A DNA stretch of 47,658 bases from Opitutaceae bacterium (GCA_016715765.1 JADJZJ010000035.1:1-47658); one strand, 5' to 3'; counted from the stretch's first letter, positions 25,246 to 33,279 are shown. Made by a program: numbers and translations. The notes: a model not told the origin generated them from the letters alone.

Positions 25246-25482
25246 ATGAAATTCATCTTCCTCCTCGGCGGCTTCACCGGCTTTGCCCTCACCGCGTTCA
25301 CCGGCTGGTGCGCCGACCGCGCGCCCGACCGCATCCTGCTCGACGCCGCCCTCGGCTGCCTGGCCGGCGCGGTCCTCTTCCGCTGGTTCTGGAACGTCCT
25401 GCTCTCCGCCCTGCGCGAGACCCTGGTCGCCCGGCACCGCGCCGCCGCCGCCGTCGCCGTCCCGCCGGCCAAGACCAAATGA
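25246..25482 (+). CDS. Small membrane protein between flhF and fliA, 78 aa
   Basis: The ATG at 25246 follows the flhF stop by 2 bp. Two hydrophobic segments (about 3-20, FIFLLGGFTGFALTAFTG, and 31-52, LDAALGCLAGAVLFRWFW) flank a short loop, and the tail is basic/Ala-rich. It occupies the place where flhG/fleN is found in many operons but has no P-loop or ParA feature. Its product is unrecognised. The tight spacing on both sides supports a real gene cotranscribed with the late regulators. Confidence 0.7.
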   Translation: MKFIFLLGGFTGFALTAFTGWCADRAPDRILLDAALGCLAGAVLFRWFWNVLLSALRETLVARHRAAAAVAVPPAKTK

Positions 25483-25502
25483 ACCCAACCCCCTCCCTTA
25501 CC

Positions 25503-26303
25503 ATGAACACCGCTGCCCCGACCCTCAGCGGCAAGGATGCCACCAAGCCCTCGGCCGCCGCCTGGCGCGCCTACCAGGGCGTTTCCCCGGGCGCTATCGA
25601 TGAAAAGGAATTGATCGAGCGCTTCCTCCCGCTGGTCCGCAACGTCGTGGACCGCGTCAAGCTCACGCTGCCGCCGCACATCGACGTGGACGACCTCTAC
25701 AGCGTGGGCGTGACCGGCCTGATCGCGGCCGTGCGCAAGTACGACCCCGAGCAGGGCAACACCTTCGCGGGCTACGCCGCCATGCGCATCCGCGGTGCCG
25801 TGCTCGACGAGCTGCGGCGGATGGACTGGTGCTCGCGTCGCACCCGCGCGCGCGTGCGGCGCCTCCGGGATGCCATCGGCGCCCTGGAGCAGCGCCTCGG
25901 CCGGCCGGCCGGCCAGGCCGAGATCTGCGCCGAGCTCGGCCTGAGCCCGGCCGAGTACGAGCGCTGGCTGGAGGAGTCGCGCCCCATGACCTTCGTGGCC
26001 CTCGACCACCATGCCGAGGGCGAGGAGACGGAGGGCTCCTCGCTGCATGAATTCCTGGCCGACGAGAACGACGTCACCGGCCGCGAAAACCTCGAGCAGG
26101 CGGAACTGGTGCAAATTCTCACTCAACGCATGACGGAACTGCCCGATATACCACGGAAGATACTCGCCATGTATTATTTCGAAAATATGCGTCTCGCCGA
26201 AATCGCCGCGGTTTTCGGCCTGACCGAATCCCGGATCTGCCAGATCCATGCCCAGACGATCCTGAGCCTGCGGAGCTACCTCGGCCGGGCGCGCAACCGC
26301 TAG
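25503..26303 (+). CDS. fliA: Flagellar sigma factor FliA (sigma-28)
   Basis: Group 3 sigma-70 factor of 266 aa that transcribes late flagellar genes. Region 2: LVRNVVDRVKLTLPPHIDVD, DDLYSVGVTGLIAAVRKYDP, FAGYAAMRIRGAVLDELRRM with DW. Region 3: RLGRPAGQAEICAELGLSPA. Region 4: LPDIPRKILAMYYFENMRLA, IAAVFGLTESRICQIHAQ. The ATG at 25503 follows the C-rich leader type of this window; an alternative ATG at 25479 overlaps the previous stop. Sigma-28 sites at 6056-6082 and 42547-42573 are its probable targets. No flgM is visible. Confidence 0.94.
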   Translation: MNTAAPTLSGKDATKPSAAAWRAYQGVSPGAIDEKELIERFLPLVRNVVDRVKLTLPPHIDVDDLYSVGVTGLIAAVRKYDPEQGNTFAGYAAMRIRGAVLDELRRMDWCSRRTRARVRRLRDAIGALEQRLGRPAGQAEICAELGLSPAEYERWLEESRPMTFVALDHHAEGEETEGSSLHEFLADENDVTGRENLEQAELVQILTQRMTELPDIPRKILAMYYFENMRLAEIAAVFGLTESRICQIHAQTILSLRSYLGRARNR

Positions 26304-26321
26304 CCTGCTGCGGCGCCCTGC

Positions 26322-27185
26322 ATGCTTGTCCTACTCGGAGCCCTCATCGTCCTCGCTTCGACCCTCGGCGGTTTCATGCTGGCCGGGGGCAAGCCGCTCG
26401 TGCTCCTGCATGTCTCCGAGTTTGTCGTGATCCTCGGGGTGGCGGCCGGCGTCCTGATCATCGCGAGTCCGGCGCACATCCTGAAGGAGATCCTGCACAA
26501 GATGAAGGCCGCGATCAGCGGCCGTGCCCCGGGCCGGGAGGAGTATTTCGACCTCCTGAAGCTGCTCTATGAGCTGTTCATGACCGGCCGGCGCAACGGG
26601 CTCATCGCGCTCGAGGAGCACGTGCTGGACCCGCCGAAGAGCGCCATCTTCCTGAAATACCCGTCGCTGACCAATCATCCCGAGCGGCTGCAGTTCCTGT
26701 GCAACAGCCTCAAGCCCGTCATCGACGGCAAGATCAAGCCGGACCAGCTCGAGGCCCTCATGGCGGCAGAGTTGCGCGCCAAGCAGGAGGAGGCGGAGCA
26801 CCCCGTGCACCTGCTCCAGCTTGTCGGCGACTCGCTGCCGGGCATCGGCATCGTCGCCGCGGTGCTCGGCATCATCAACACCATGTCGGCGATCGCCGAC
26901 GGCCCGGAGGTCGTGGGTCAAAGGGTGGCCGCGGCGCTGACCGGCACGCTGCTGGGCATTTTCTTCGCGTACGGCTTCGTCAACCCGCTGGCGAACCGCA
27001 TCAAGTTCAACGATTCCGCCGACCAGCTCTGCCTGCGCTGCATCATGCAGGCCGTGGCCGGCTTCGCCAAGGGCCTCGCGCCCCTCACCGCGGTGGAGAT
27101 TGCCCGCCGCTCGCTGGACAGCTCGGCGGCGCTGTCCGCCGACGAACTCGAGGCCGGGGTGAAGGCCCTCGGCACCGCCAAGTAA
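26322..27185 (+). CDS. motA: Motor stator protein MotA
   Basis: MotA (287 aa) forms the proton or sodium channel with MotB and pushes FliG. The opening LVLLGALIVLASTLGGFML, the cytoplasmic loop LYELFMTGRRNGLIALEEHV, DSLPGIGIVAAVLGIINTM with its conserved Pro, and GTLLGIFFAYGFVNPLA are all typical. Four membrane segments. motB follows after 21 bp. Confidence 0.96.
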   Translation: MLVLLGALIVLASTLGGFMLAGGKPLVLLHVSEFVVILGVAAGVLIIASPAHILKEILHKMKAAISGRAPGREEYFDLLKLLYELFMTGRRNGLIALEEHVLDPPKSAIFLKYPSLTNHPERLQFLCNSLKPVIDGKIKPDQLEALMAAELRAKQEEAEHPVHLLQLVGDSLPGIGIVAAVLGIINTMSAIADGPEVVGQRVAAALTGTLLGIFFAYGFVNPLANRIKFNDSADQLCLRCIMQAVAGFAKGLAPLTAVEIARRSLDSSAALSADELEAGVKALGTAK

Positions 27186-27206
27186 ACCCCGAACCCACCC
27201 ACGACC

Positions 27207-27992
27207 ATGGCAGGAGGAGGAGCATGGAAGGTAGCCTACGCCGACTTCGTCACCGCGATGATGGCGTTGTTCATGGTCCTGTGGATTTCCGCGCAGGACA
27301 AAAAGATCCTCATCGCCACCTCCAAGTACTTCCAGAACCCCTTCAATTCACCGATGCAGGACCACTCGGGCGTGATGCCGTTCAACCGCGACACGCAGGA
27401 CTCCTCGAGCCGGGACAAGGACGACGAAAACGCATCCGGCCAGCAGAAACCCAGCGACCGCAACAAGCAGATCGATATGAGCTTTCTCAACTCGGCCGCC
27501 GCGGACTTCTACCGCATGCTGCAGATCGACCAGGACCTCGCCGCGAAGCTGATCGACATCCAGGTCACCTCGGACGGCCTGCGGATCACGCTCTTCAACC
27601 GCGCCCAGCAGCCGCTCTTCGTGAATGACGGCACGGAACTCACCACCTGGGGCCGGCACGTGCTGCAATCGCTCGCCTGGCTGATCGACCGCCACCAGTT
27701 CCGCGTCACGGTGGACGGCCACACCCGCGCCCACCTGAAGTTTGCCCGCGAGGAGTACTCGACCTGGGAGCTCTCGGCCGACCGCGCCAATACCGCCCGC
27801 CGCGCCCTCGTGCACTACGCCGTCGCGCCGGGACTGATCGAGCGCGTCGCCGGCTACGGCGACACGCGGCCGCTGGCCGACATGTCGGCCGACGATGAAT
27901 CCAACCAGCGCGTCACCCTGAGCCTCACCCTGGGCAAGCGCGCCCGAACCGCCGCGGTGGCGACCTCGCCCCCCGCTGGGAGCAAATCATGA
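27207..27992 (+). CDS. motB: Motor stator protein MotB
   Basis: MotB (261 aa) anchors the stator to peptidoglycan. The single membrane helix near the N-terminus has AYADFVTAMMALFMVLWISA, with the ion-binding Asp at about residue 13. An Asp/Ser-rich plug and linker follow. The OmpA-like domain (about 135-250) has VTVDGHTRAHLKF, SADRANTARRALVHY and VAGYGDTRPLADMSADDESN-type sequence. The stop overlaps the next small gene by ATGA. Confidence 0.96.
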   Translation: MAGGGAWKVAYADFVTAMMALFMVLWISAQDKKILIATSKYFQNPFNSPMQDHSGVMPFNRDTQDSSSRDKDDENASGQQKPSDRNKQIDMSFLNSAAADFYRMLQIDQDLAAKLIDIQVTSDGLRITLFNRAQQPLFVNDGTELTTWGRHVLQSLAWLIDRHQFRVTVDGHTRAHLKFAREEYSTWELSADRANTARRALVHYAVAPGLIERVAGYGDTRPLADMSADDESNQRVTLSLTLGKRARTAAVATSPPAGSKS

Positions 27993-28213
27993 CCCTGAAA
28001 CCATTCCTTGCCGGCAGAAAATGCCAGGACACGCCTTCCCTCCGTCCCGTTCACGGCCCGGCGGGCAGCCCGGCCGCCGGCCAGTCCCGCGAACATAACT
28101 CCGGACCCACCGTCGAGGTGGTGAAGGAAGGCGGCAAGGTCGTGCGCCTGGCCGTCACCTGCACCTGCGGCGAACGCATCGAGGTCGAGTGCCTGTACCC
28201 CGCTGGAAATTGA
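27989..28213 (+). CDS. Small cysteine-containing protein after motB, 74 aa
   Basis: The ATG at 27989 overlaps the motB stop (ATGA). The first half is low-complexity; the second half, VEVVKEGGKVVRLAVTCTCG then ERIEVECLYPAGN, looks like a compact beta structure with three cysteines (CxC plus C) that could bind a metal. I do not recognise the family. It ends the flhB block, and a 620-bp repeat-rich gap follows. Confidence 0.65.
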   Translation: MTLKPFLAGRKCQDTPSLRPVHGPAGSPAAGQSREHNSGPTVEVVKEGGKVVRLAVTCTCGERIEVECLYPAGN

Positions 28214-28680
28214 GGCGGGTGGCGGTGGCCTTGGTCGGATGCGGTGTAGCTACGAGCGTGAGCGAGTGGAGTGGAGGGGGCGCGGAATGCCGAAACGAAG
28301 GCAGAACGCTCAACTTTTAACTTTTAACGCTTAACGCTCAAGTGATGGGAGGTGCGAAGGTGGTCGCAATTGTGTGATCATTTCCAGGTCGACCCAAGTA
28401 GGGCAGGTCTTTGACCTGCCATTGGAACGTTCACTGCGGATGGAGCGGCAACTGGTGGGTCACGGAACCGCCCTACTTTCAACCCCCGAAATTTGTCATT
28501 CTGAGCGCAGCGAAGAATCCAACAGGACATTTCTCTCCTCATTGAATGCCAATGCACCCGCACCCAGTTCCACTTGAGCGTTAAGCGTTAAAAGTTAAGC
28601 GTTAAGCGTTCTGCTCTTTCACGCTCAGCATTTTCACCCATCGCGCATCGCGTCCACTCGCTCACGCTCGTAGCTACCAA
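28214..28680. repeat. Nested inverted-repeat cluster (motB to flgF gap)
   Basis: Three repeat families are nested. Outer arms: gtagctacgagcgtgagcga (28247 on) against ccactcgctcacgctcgtag (28651 on). Inner arms: cttttaacgcttaacgctca (28319 on) against gagcgttaagcgttaaaagt (28576 on). Core: the 'gtagggcaggtctttgacct' family at 28397 with a partial partner near 28470. 28496-28525 carries 'cattctgagcgcagcgaaga', another dispersed repeat. No gene is seen. A similar nest is at 37930-38590. Confidence 0.75.
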
Positions 28681-28696
28681 TGGGCTGATTTACATG

Positions 28697-28711
28697 CGGC
28701 AAGTTTTGCCG
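28697..28711. promoter_or_regulatory. Predicted enhancer site of flgF promoter
   Basis: CGGCAAGTTTTGCCG, one base from the flhB site. The centre (28704) is 103 bp before the sigma-54 GG, matching 104 at flgB and one helical turn less than at flhB and fliK. Confidence 0.72.
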
Positions 28712-28804
28712 CTCAGTATTTCCCGTCGGAAATCCAGTTCGTCAGCAGCATCCTGACATCTTTATCCTGCTGATGACCATGGGATAGCACGAGTCAGCAG
28801 CGGC

Positions 28805-28822
28805 TTGGCATCCACAGTGCTA
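28805..28822 (+). promoter_or_regulatory. Sigma-54 promoter of flgF
   Basis: TTGGCATCCACAGTGCTA: GG at 28807-28808, ten bases, GC at 28819-28820. The flgF ATG at 28834 is 14 bp after the GC, again leaving almost no leader. Confidence 0.87.
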
Positions 28823-28833
28823 AATCCGACCGC

Positions 28834-29568
28834 ATGAACATCGGTCTGTACCAGAGCGCCGCTTCGCTTTCCGCCCTTGAGCGCTGGCAGGATGTGGTGG
28901 CGCAGAACATCACCTCGTCGCAGACCACGGGATTTCGGAAGCGCACGGTGCAGTTTTCCACGCAGACGGCCGGCGAGTGGCGGGGTGGGGCGCCCGGCAT
29001 GACCGAGCCCGCGGTGTTCCCGAAGGTCACGACGGGCATCAATTACCTTTCCGGCGAAACGCAGACCACGCGCCGTGAACTCGACGTGGCCATCCAGGGC
29101 GAGGGTTTCTTCGAACTGCGCCAGCCCGACGGCCAGCTCACCTACACGCGCAGCGGCGAGTTCGCCCTGCGGTCGGACCGCACGCTGGTGGCCGCCGGCA
29201 ATGCCGAGGTCCTCACCGAGGACGGTTCCCCCGTGGTCCTGCTGTCCGGCGGCGGTGCGCTGGAGATCAACGCCGACGGCACGCTCCGGCAGGGCACGAC
29301 CCCGCTCGGCAAGCTCGCGATCCGCCAGCCTTCCAATCCGGAGGCGCTCATCCCGCTGAGCGGCGGACTCTTTCTCGCGGACCCGGCCGCCGGCATGAAG
29401 CCCGTCGAGCATCCCGAGCTCATGCAGGGCTATCTCGAGCAGAGCAACGTCTCCTCCCTGCGCGAGATGGTCGACCTCGTCGTCATCGCCCGCGCCTACG
29501 AGGCGAACCAGCGGGTGATCGGCTCGATGGACCAGCAGATGCAGAAGGCGCTCGAGGCCTTCGGCTGA
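28834..29568 (+). CDS. flgF: Flagellar basal-body rod protein FlgF
   Basis: FlgF (244 aa) belongs to the rod between proximal and distal parts. It has N-terminal QNITSSQTTGFRKRTVQF, core ELDVAIQGEGFFELRQPDGQ with TYTRSGEFALRSD, and C-terminal YLEQSNVSSLREMVDLVVIA plus RAYEANQRV. It is followed by flgG, as is standard. First gene of the third sigma-54-driven block. Confidence 0.92.
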   Translation: MNIGLYQSAASLSALERWQDVVAQNITSSQTTGFRKRTVQFSTQTAGEWRGGAPGMTEPAVFPKVTTGINYLSGETQTTRRELDVAIQGEGFFELRQPDGQLTYTRSGEFALRSDRTLVAAGNAEVLTEDGSPVVLLSGGGALEINADGTLRQGTTPLGKLAIRQPSNPEALIPLSGGLFLADPAAGMKPVEHPELMQGYLEQSNVSSLREMVDLVVIARAYEANQRVIGSMDQQMQKALEAFG

Positions 29569-29596
29569 ATTTCCCGCCCAACCCCGCCACCTCACC

Positions 29597-30376
29597 ATGA
29601 ACCTCTCCCTCTACTCCGCGGCCACTGGCATGGAAGCCCAGCAGCTCAATCTCAACACGATCGCCAACAACCTCGCGAACGTGAACACCACCGGCTTCAA
29701 GCGGAGCAAGATCGAGTTCCAGGATCTCCTTTACCAGAAGCCCCGCGCGGCCGGCGCCGACACCGGCGGCGGCAACCTCGTGCCCACCGGCATCGAGGTT
29801 GGCAACGGCTCGCGCGTCGCCTCCACCTCCAAGGTCTTCACCCAGGGCCAGCTCACCAACACCGGCGAGAAACTCGACCTCGCCATCCAGGGCGAGGGCT
29901 TCTTCGAGGTGCAGCGCTCCGACGGCACGATCGGCTACACCCGCGACGGCACCTTCAAGCTCAACGCCCAGGGCCAGGTCGTCACCGCCGACGGCCTGCC
30001 CCTGCTCAGCGGTTTCCAGACCGTGGCGCCCGGCTCCGAGGTCACCATCGCGGAGGACGGCCAGGTGACGCTGCAGTCGGCCTCCGGCACGCAGAGCTTC
30101 CGTCTCACGATGACCCGCTTCGCCAACCCGGCCGGCCTGCGCTCGCTCGGCGGCAATCTTTACGAGGAGACCGCGGCCTCCGGCACCCCCGAGGTCGGCA
30201 ATCCCGGCGAACAGGGCTTCGGCCGCACCGTGCAGGGCTACATCGAGACGTCCAACGTCAACATCGTCGAGGAGATGGTGAACCTCATCATCGCCCAGCG
30301 CGCCTACGAGATCAATTCCAAGTCCATCCAGACCTCGGACGAGATGCTGCAGAACATCGCCAACATGAAACGCTGA
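29597..30376 (+). CDS. flgG: Distal rod protein FlgG
   Basis: FlgG (259 aa), the distal rod. Motifs: NTIANNLANVNTTGFKRSKI, FQDLLYQKPRAAGADTGGGN (typical of FlgG), LDLAIQGEGFFEVQRSDGT, YIETSNVNIVEEMVNLIIAQ and RAYEINSKSIQTSDEM. Length matches the family exactly. The leader is cccgcccaaccccgccacct, with no Shine-Dalgarno. The stop overlaps the flgA ATG. Confidence 0.97.
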   Translation: MNLSLYSAATGMEAQQLNLNTIANNLANVNTTGFKRSKIEFQDLLYQKPRAAGADTGGGNLVPTGIEVGNGSRVASTSKVFTQGQLTNTGEKLDLAIQGEGFFEVQRSDGTIGYTRDGTFKLNAQGQVVTADGLPLLSGFQTVAPGSEVTIAEDGQVTLQSASGTQSFRLTMTRFANPAGLRSLGGNLYEETAASGTPEVGNPGEQGFGRTVQGYIETSNVNIVEEMVNLIIAQRAYEINSKSIQTSDEMLQNIANMKR

Positions 30377-31104
30377 TGAACTCCCGCGCGCATCCGGCCC
30401 AGTGGCTCACCCTCCTGCTTTGCCTCGGCGTCTCCGCCGCGATCCCCGGCGCCGCCGCGACGGAGCCGGCCGCGGGGCCGCTCACGCAGGAACAGGTCGC
30501 CGCCGGCCTCGTGCAGGATCTGTCCGCCCATTTCAACCTGGAGGGCGAATTGCAGCTTGAGCTGCTGCGCCCGTGGACCCCGCCCGACCGCATGGCCCGC
30601 GAATGGCGCGTGGTCGTCACCGAATATCCCGCCGTCGCCGCCGCCGCCATGCTCGTCCGCTGCCGGCTGCTCGCCGACGGCGACCGCGCGGGCGAATGCA
30701 CGCTGACGCTGCGCGCGACGCTGTGGCGCGACGCCTGGGCCGCCCGGCAGCCGCTGGCCAACGGCGCGGATTTCGATCCCGCGCTGCTCGAGGTCCGCCG
30801 CGTCGATTTCTTCCGCGACCGCGACGCGCTCCCCGCCACGGTGGGCACGCCGGTGTACATGTTCGCCCGCGCCGTCGGCGCCGGCCGCCTGCTCACCTGG
30901 CGCGATGTCGCCCGCCGCCCGCTCGTCCGCAAGGGCGATCTCGTCGAGGTCACCGCCACCGACGGCCGGCTGCGCATCACCATGAAGGGGCTCGCCCTCC
31001 AGAACGGCGCCGAGGGCGATTCCGTCACCGTCCGCAACCCGGATTCCCGGCGGGACTTCACCGCCTATGTCATCGATGAAAACCGCGTCCAGGTACGATT
31101 CTGA
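30376..31104 (+). CDS. flgA: P-ring assembly chaperone FlgA
   Basis: FlgA (242 aa) is a periplasmic chaperone for the P-ring protein FlgI. The signal peptide is about 1-30 (LTLLLCLGVSAAIPGAAATE). The C-terminal SAF-like part carries VGAGRLLTWRDVARRPLVRK, GDLVEVTATDGRLRITMKGL and GDSVTVRNPDSRRDFTAYVI, the conserved family ending. It overlaps flgG by one base (TGATG) and flgH by up to 38 bp. Confidence 0.93.
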   Translation: MNSRAHPAQWLTLLLCLGVSAAIPGAAATEPAAGPLTQEQVAAGLVQDLSAHFNLEGELQLELLRPWTPPDRMAREWRVVVTEYPAVAAAAMLVRCRLLADGDRAGECTLTLRATLWRDAWAARQPLANGADFDPALLEVRRVDFFRDRDALPATVGTPVYMFARAVGAGRLLTWRDVARRPLVRKGDLVEVTATDGRLRITMKGLALQNGAEGDSVTVRNPDSRRDFTAYVIDENRVQVRF

Positions 31105-31759
31105 TTTCCCCGCCGCCCCGCGTCCGGTCGGCGCCGATACGAGCGCCGTTCTGCTGGCGGTGGTCGTGCTGTTTCTCGTGCTGGCCGCGTCCGCCTCCGC
31201 GCAGTCGCTGTGGCCCGCCGGCGGCGAGACGGAACGCGGGATGTACGCGGACCGGAAGGCCGGCCGCACCGGCGACATCCTCACCGTGATCGTCGCCGAG
31301 GCCGCCAACGCGACCAACACCCAGAGCAAGACCGCCGAGCGCAAGTCGAGCGTCGAGGATTCGGTCTCGCGCTTTCTCTTCAGCCCGGCCGCCAGCCGCT
31401 TCGGCACGCACAACGGCGAACTGCCGGGCACCAGCTTCAGCGGCGGCTCCAGCCAGACCGGCGGCGGCCAGGTCAACAATTCCCAGAGCCTCACCGCCCG
31501 CACCGCCGTGCTGGTCACCGACGTCCTGCCCAACGGCAACCTCGTGATCGAGGGCGTGCGCGTCGTCACCTTTTCCGGCGAGACGCAGTACGTCGTGCTG
31601 CATGGCATCGTGCGCCCCGACGACATCTCGCCCGGCAACACCGTGCTCTCCAGCAGCATCGCCGGCGCCCGCGTCGAGTTCATCTCCGAGGGCAGCCTGA
31701 CCGACGCGCAAAAGCGCGGCTGGCTGAGCAAGATTTACGAGAAGCTCCGCCCGCTCTGA
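31076..31759 (+). CDS. flgH: L-ring protein FlgH
   Basis: FlgH (227 aa) builds the outer-membrane L ring, so the cell is diderm. Core motifs: GDILTVIVAEAANATNTQSK, TARTAVLVTDVLPNGNLVIE, GIVRPDDISPGNTVLSSSIA and the end GWLSKIYEKLRPL. The signal sequence (VLLAVVVLFLVLAASASAQS) has no Cys in a lipobox, whereas enteric FlgH is a lipoprotein. I use the ATG at 31076; another in-frame ATG is at 31067. Both lie inside flgA. Confidence 0.93.
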   Translation: MKTASRYDSDFPAAPRPVGADTSAVLLAVVVLFLVLAASASAQSLWPAGGETERGMYADRKAGRTGDILTVIVAEAANATNTQSKTAERKSSVEDSVSRFLFSPAASRFGTHNGELPGTSFSGGSSQTGGGQVNNSQSLTARTAVLVTDVLPNGNLVIEGVRVVTFSGETQYVVLHGIVRPDDISPGNTVLSSSIAGARVEFISEGSLTDAQKRGWLSKIYEKLRPL

Positions 31760-31778
31760 GCAAAGACTGAATGACCGG

Positions 31779-32945
31779 ATGACTGCAGAATTTAAAAATA
31801 CCATCCCTGTGAAACGCATCCCCGGACCCGCCGGGTGGCGCTGGCTTGTACTGGCCGGCCTCAGCCTTTCGGTCCTTCAGGCCTTCAGCCCTTCCCTCCA
31901 CGCCTCGCGGGTCAAGGATCTCACCCTGATCGAGGGCGGCCGGGACAACCAGCTGGTCGGTTACGGCCTGGTGGTCGGACTGGCGGGGGAGGGCGACAGC
32001 AATGCCGGCGCCACGCTCCGCTCCGTCGCCAACGTGCTCCAGCGCCACGGCCTCAGCGTCAGTTCGCAGGACATCAAGGCCAAGAACGTCGCGGCCGTCA
32101 TGGTCACCGCCGACATCAACGCCTTCCTCAAGCCCGGCGCGCGCATCGACATCCTGGTCGCCTCGATGGGCGACGCCAAGACGCTGCAGGGCGGCGTGCT
32201 GCTGCAGACGCCGCTCCTCGGCGCCGACGGGCGCGTCTATGCCGTGGGGCAGGGCCCCGTGGCCATCGGCGGTTTCTCGGGTGGCAGCGGCGGCGCCGGC
32301 GGCGCCACCGTGCAGAAAAACCATCCGACCGTCGGCACCATCAGCAACGGCGCCATCGTTGAGCAGGAAATCCTGGCCGAGTTCGTCCGCGACGACCGCC
32401 TGCGCCTGCTTTTGCACAGTCCCGACTTCACCTCGGCGGCACGCATGGCCGAGGCCATCAACGAACGCTGGCCCGTCGCCGCCGTCGCGCTCGACGCCGC
32501 CACGATCCAGGTGGCGCTGCCCGCGCCCTACCGCGGCCGCGACGTGGCCTTCATCGCCGACCTGGGCGCGGTCGAGGTCCAGCCCGACACGCCGGCGCGC
32601 GTCGTCATCAACGAGCGCACCGGCACCATCATCGCCACCGCGACCGTCCGTCTGTCCCAGGTCGCCATCGCGCACGGCTCGCTGACCATCACGGTGACCT
32701 CGAACCTCGCGGTCAGCCAGCCGAACTCCTTCAACAATTCCGGCAAGACCACTGTCGTGCCCTCGACCCAGACCAACGTCACCGAGGGCGGCAAGGACGG
32801 TTTCCGCATCATCCCCGAGGCCCCCACGATCGACCGGTTCGCCGCCGCCCTGAACGCCCTCGGCGTCTCCACGCGCGAGATGATGGCGATTTTCCAGAGC
32901 CTGAAGCGGGCCGGCGCGCTGCAGGCCGACCTCATCATCAACTGA
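31779..32945 (+). CDS. flgI: P-ring protein FlgI
   Basis: FlgI (388 aa) forms the periplasmic P ring. After a signal peptide (about 1-42, ending SLHAS) come RVKDLTLIEGGRDNQLVGYG, LVVGLAGEGDS, KNVAAVMVTADINAFLKPG, IDILVASMGDAKTLQGGVLL and the C-terminal VSTREMMAIFQSLKRAGAL. All are strong family matches at normal length. flgJ follows after 3 bp. Confidence 0.97.
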   Translation: MTAEFKNTIPVKRIPGPAGWRWLVLAGLSLSVLQAFSPSLHASRVKDLTLIEGGRDNQLVGYGLVVGLAGEGDSNAGATLRSVANVLQRHGLSVSSQDIKAKNVAAVMVTADINAFLKPGARIDILVASMGDAKTLQGGVLLQTPLLGADGRVYAVGQGPVAIGGFSGGSGGAGGATVQKNHPTVGTISNGAIVEQEILAEFVRDDRLRLLLHSPDFTSAARMAEAINERWPVAAVALDAATIQVALPAPYRGRDVAFIADLGAVEVQPDTPARVVINERTGTIIATATVRLSQVAIAHGSLTITVTSNLAVSQPNSFNNSGKTTVVPSTQTNVTEGGKDGFRIIPEAPTIDRFAAALNALGVSTREMMAIFQSLKRAGALQADLIIN

Positions 32946-32948
32946 GCC

Positions 32949-33279
32949 ATGTCCATCACCCCGCTCTCCTCCGCCGCGGCCGTGTCCGCCTCCACGCTCG
33001 CCGACCCGGCCGCCCGGCTCCGCCGGCTGCCCGCCGCCGAGCAGGTCAAGGCCGCTGCCGGCCAGTTCGAGGCGATCCTGCTGCGCCAGTGCCTGCAGGA
33101 CAGCGGGGGCAAGCTGATGAAGCCCGGCGGCGACAGCACCGGCGGCAACATGTACGGCTTCATGCTCACCGATGCGCTGGCCGACCAGCTCGCCGCCTCC
33201 GGCGGGCTCGGGCCTCGGGCCGGTCGTGGCCCAGCAGCTCATGCCGCGGGGCCGCACGGCCGAGGGGGAGGGAACATGA
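32949..33279 (+). CDS. flgJ: FlgJ-like rod-binding protein, muramidase-less (one frameshift)
   Basis: A short FlgJ (about 109 aa corrected) with only the rod-binding domain: AAGQFEAILLRQCLQDSGGK and MYGFMLTDALADQLAASGGLG. The C-terminal glucosaminidase of enteric FlgJ is absent, as in many phyla. An extra G in the GGG at 33210-33212 shifts the frame; corrected, it reads GLGLGPVVAQQLMPRG and ends at TGA 33277-33279. As written, the uncorrected frame runs into flgN and makes an artificial 272-aa fusion. Confidence 0.85.

Noticed and set aside
31133..31140. GCCGATAC inside flgH as a sigma-28 -10
   Set aside because: No TAAA-like -35 lies 15 bp upstream and it is within conserved operon structure; likely chance.
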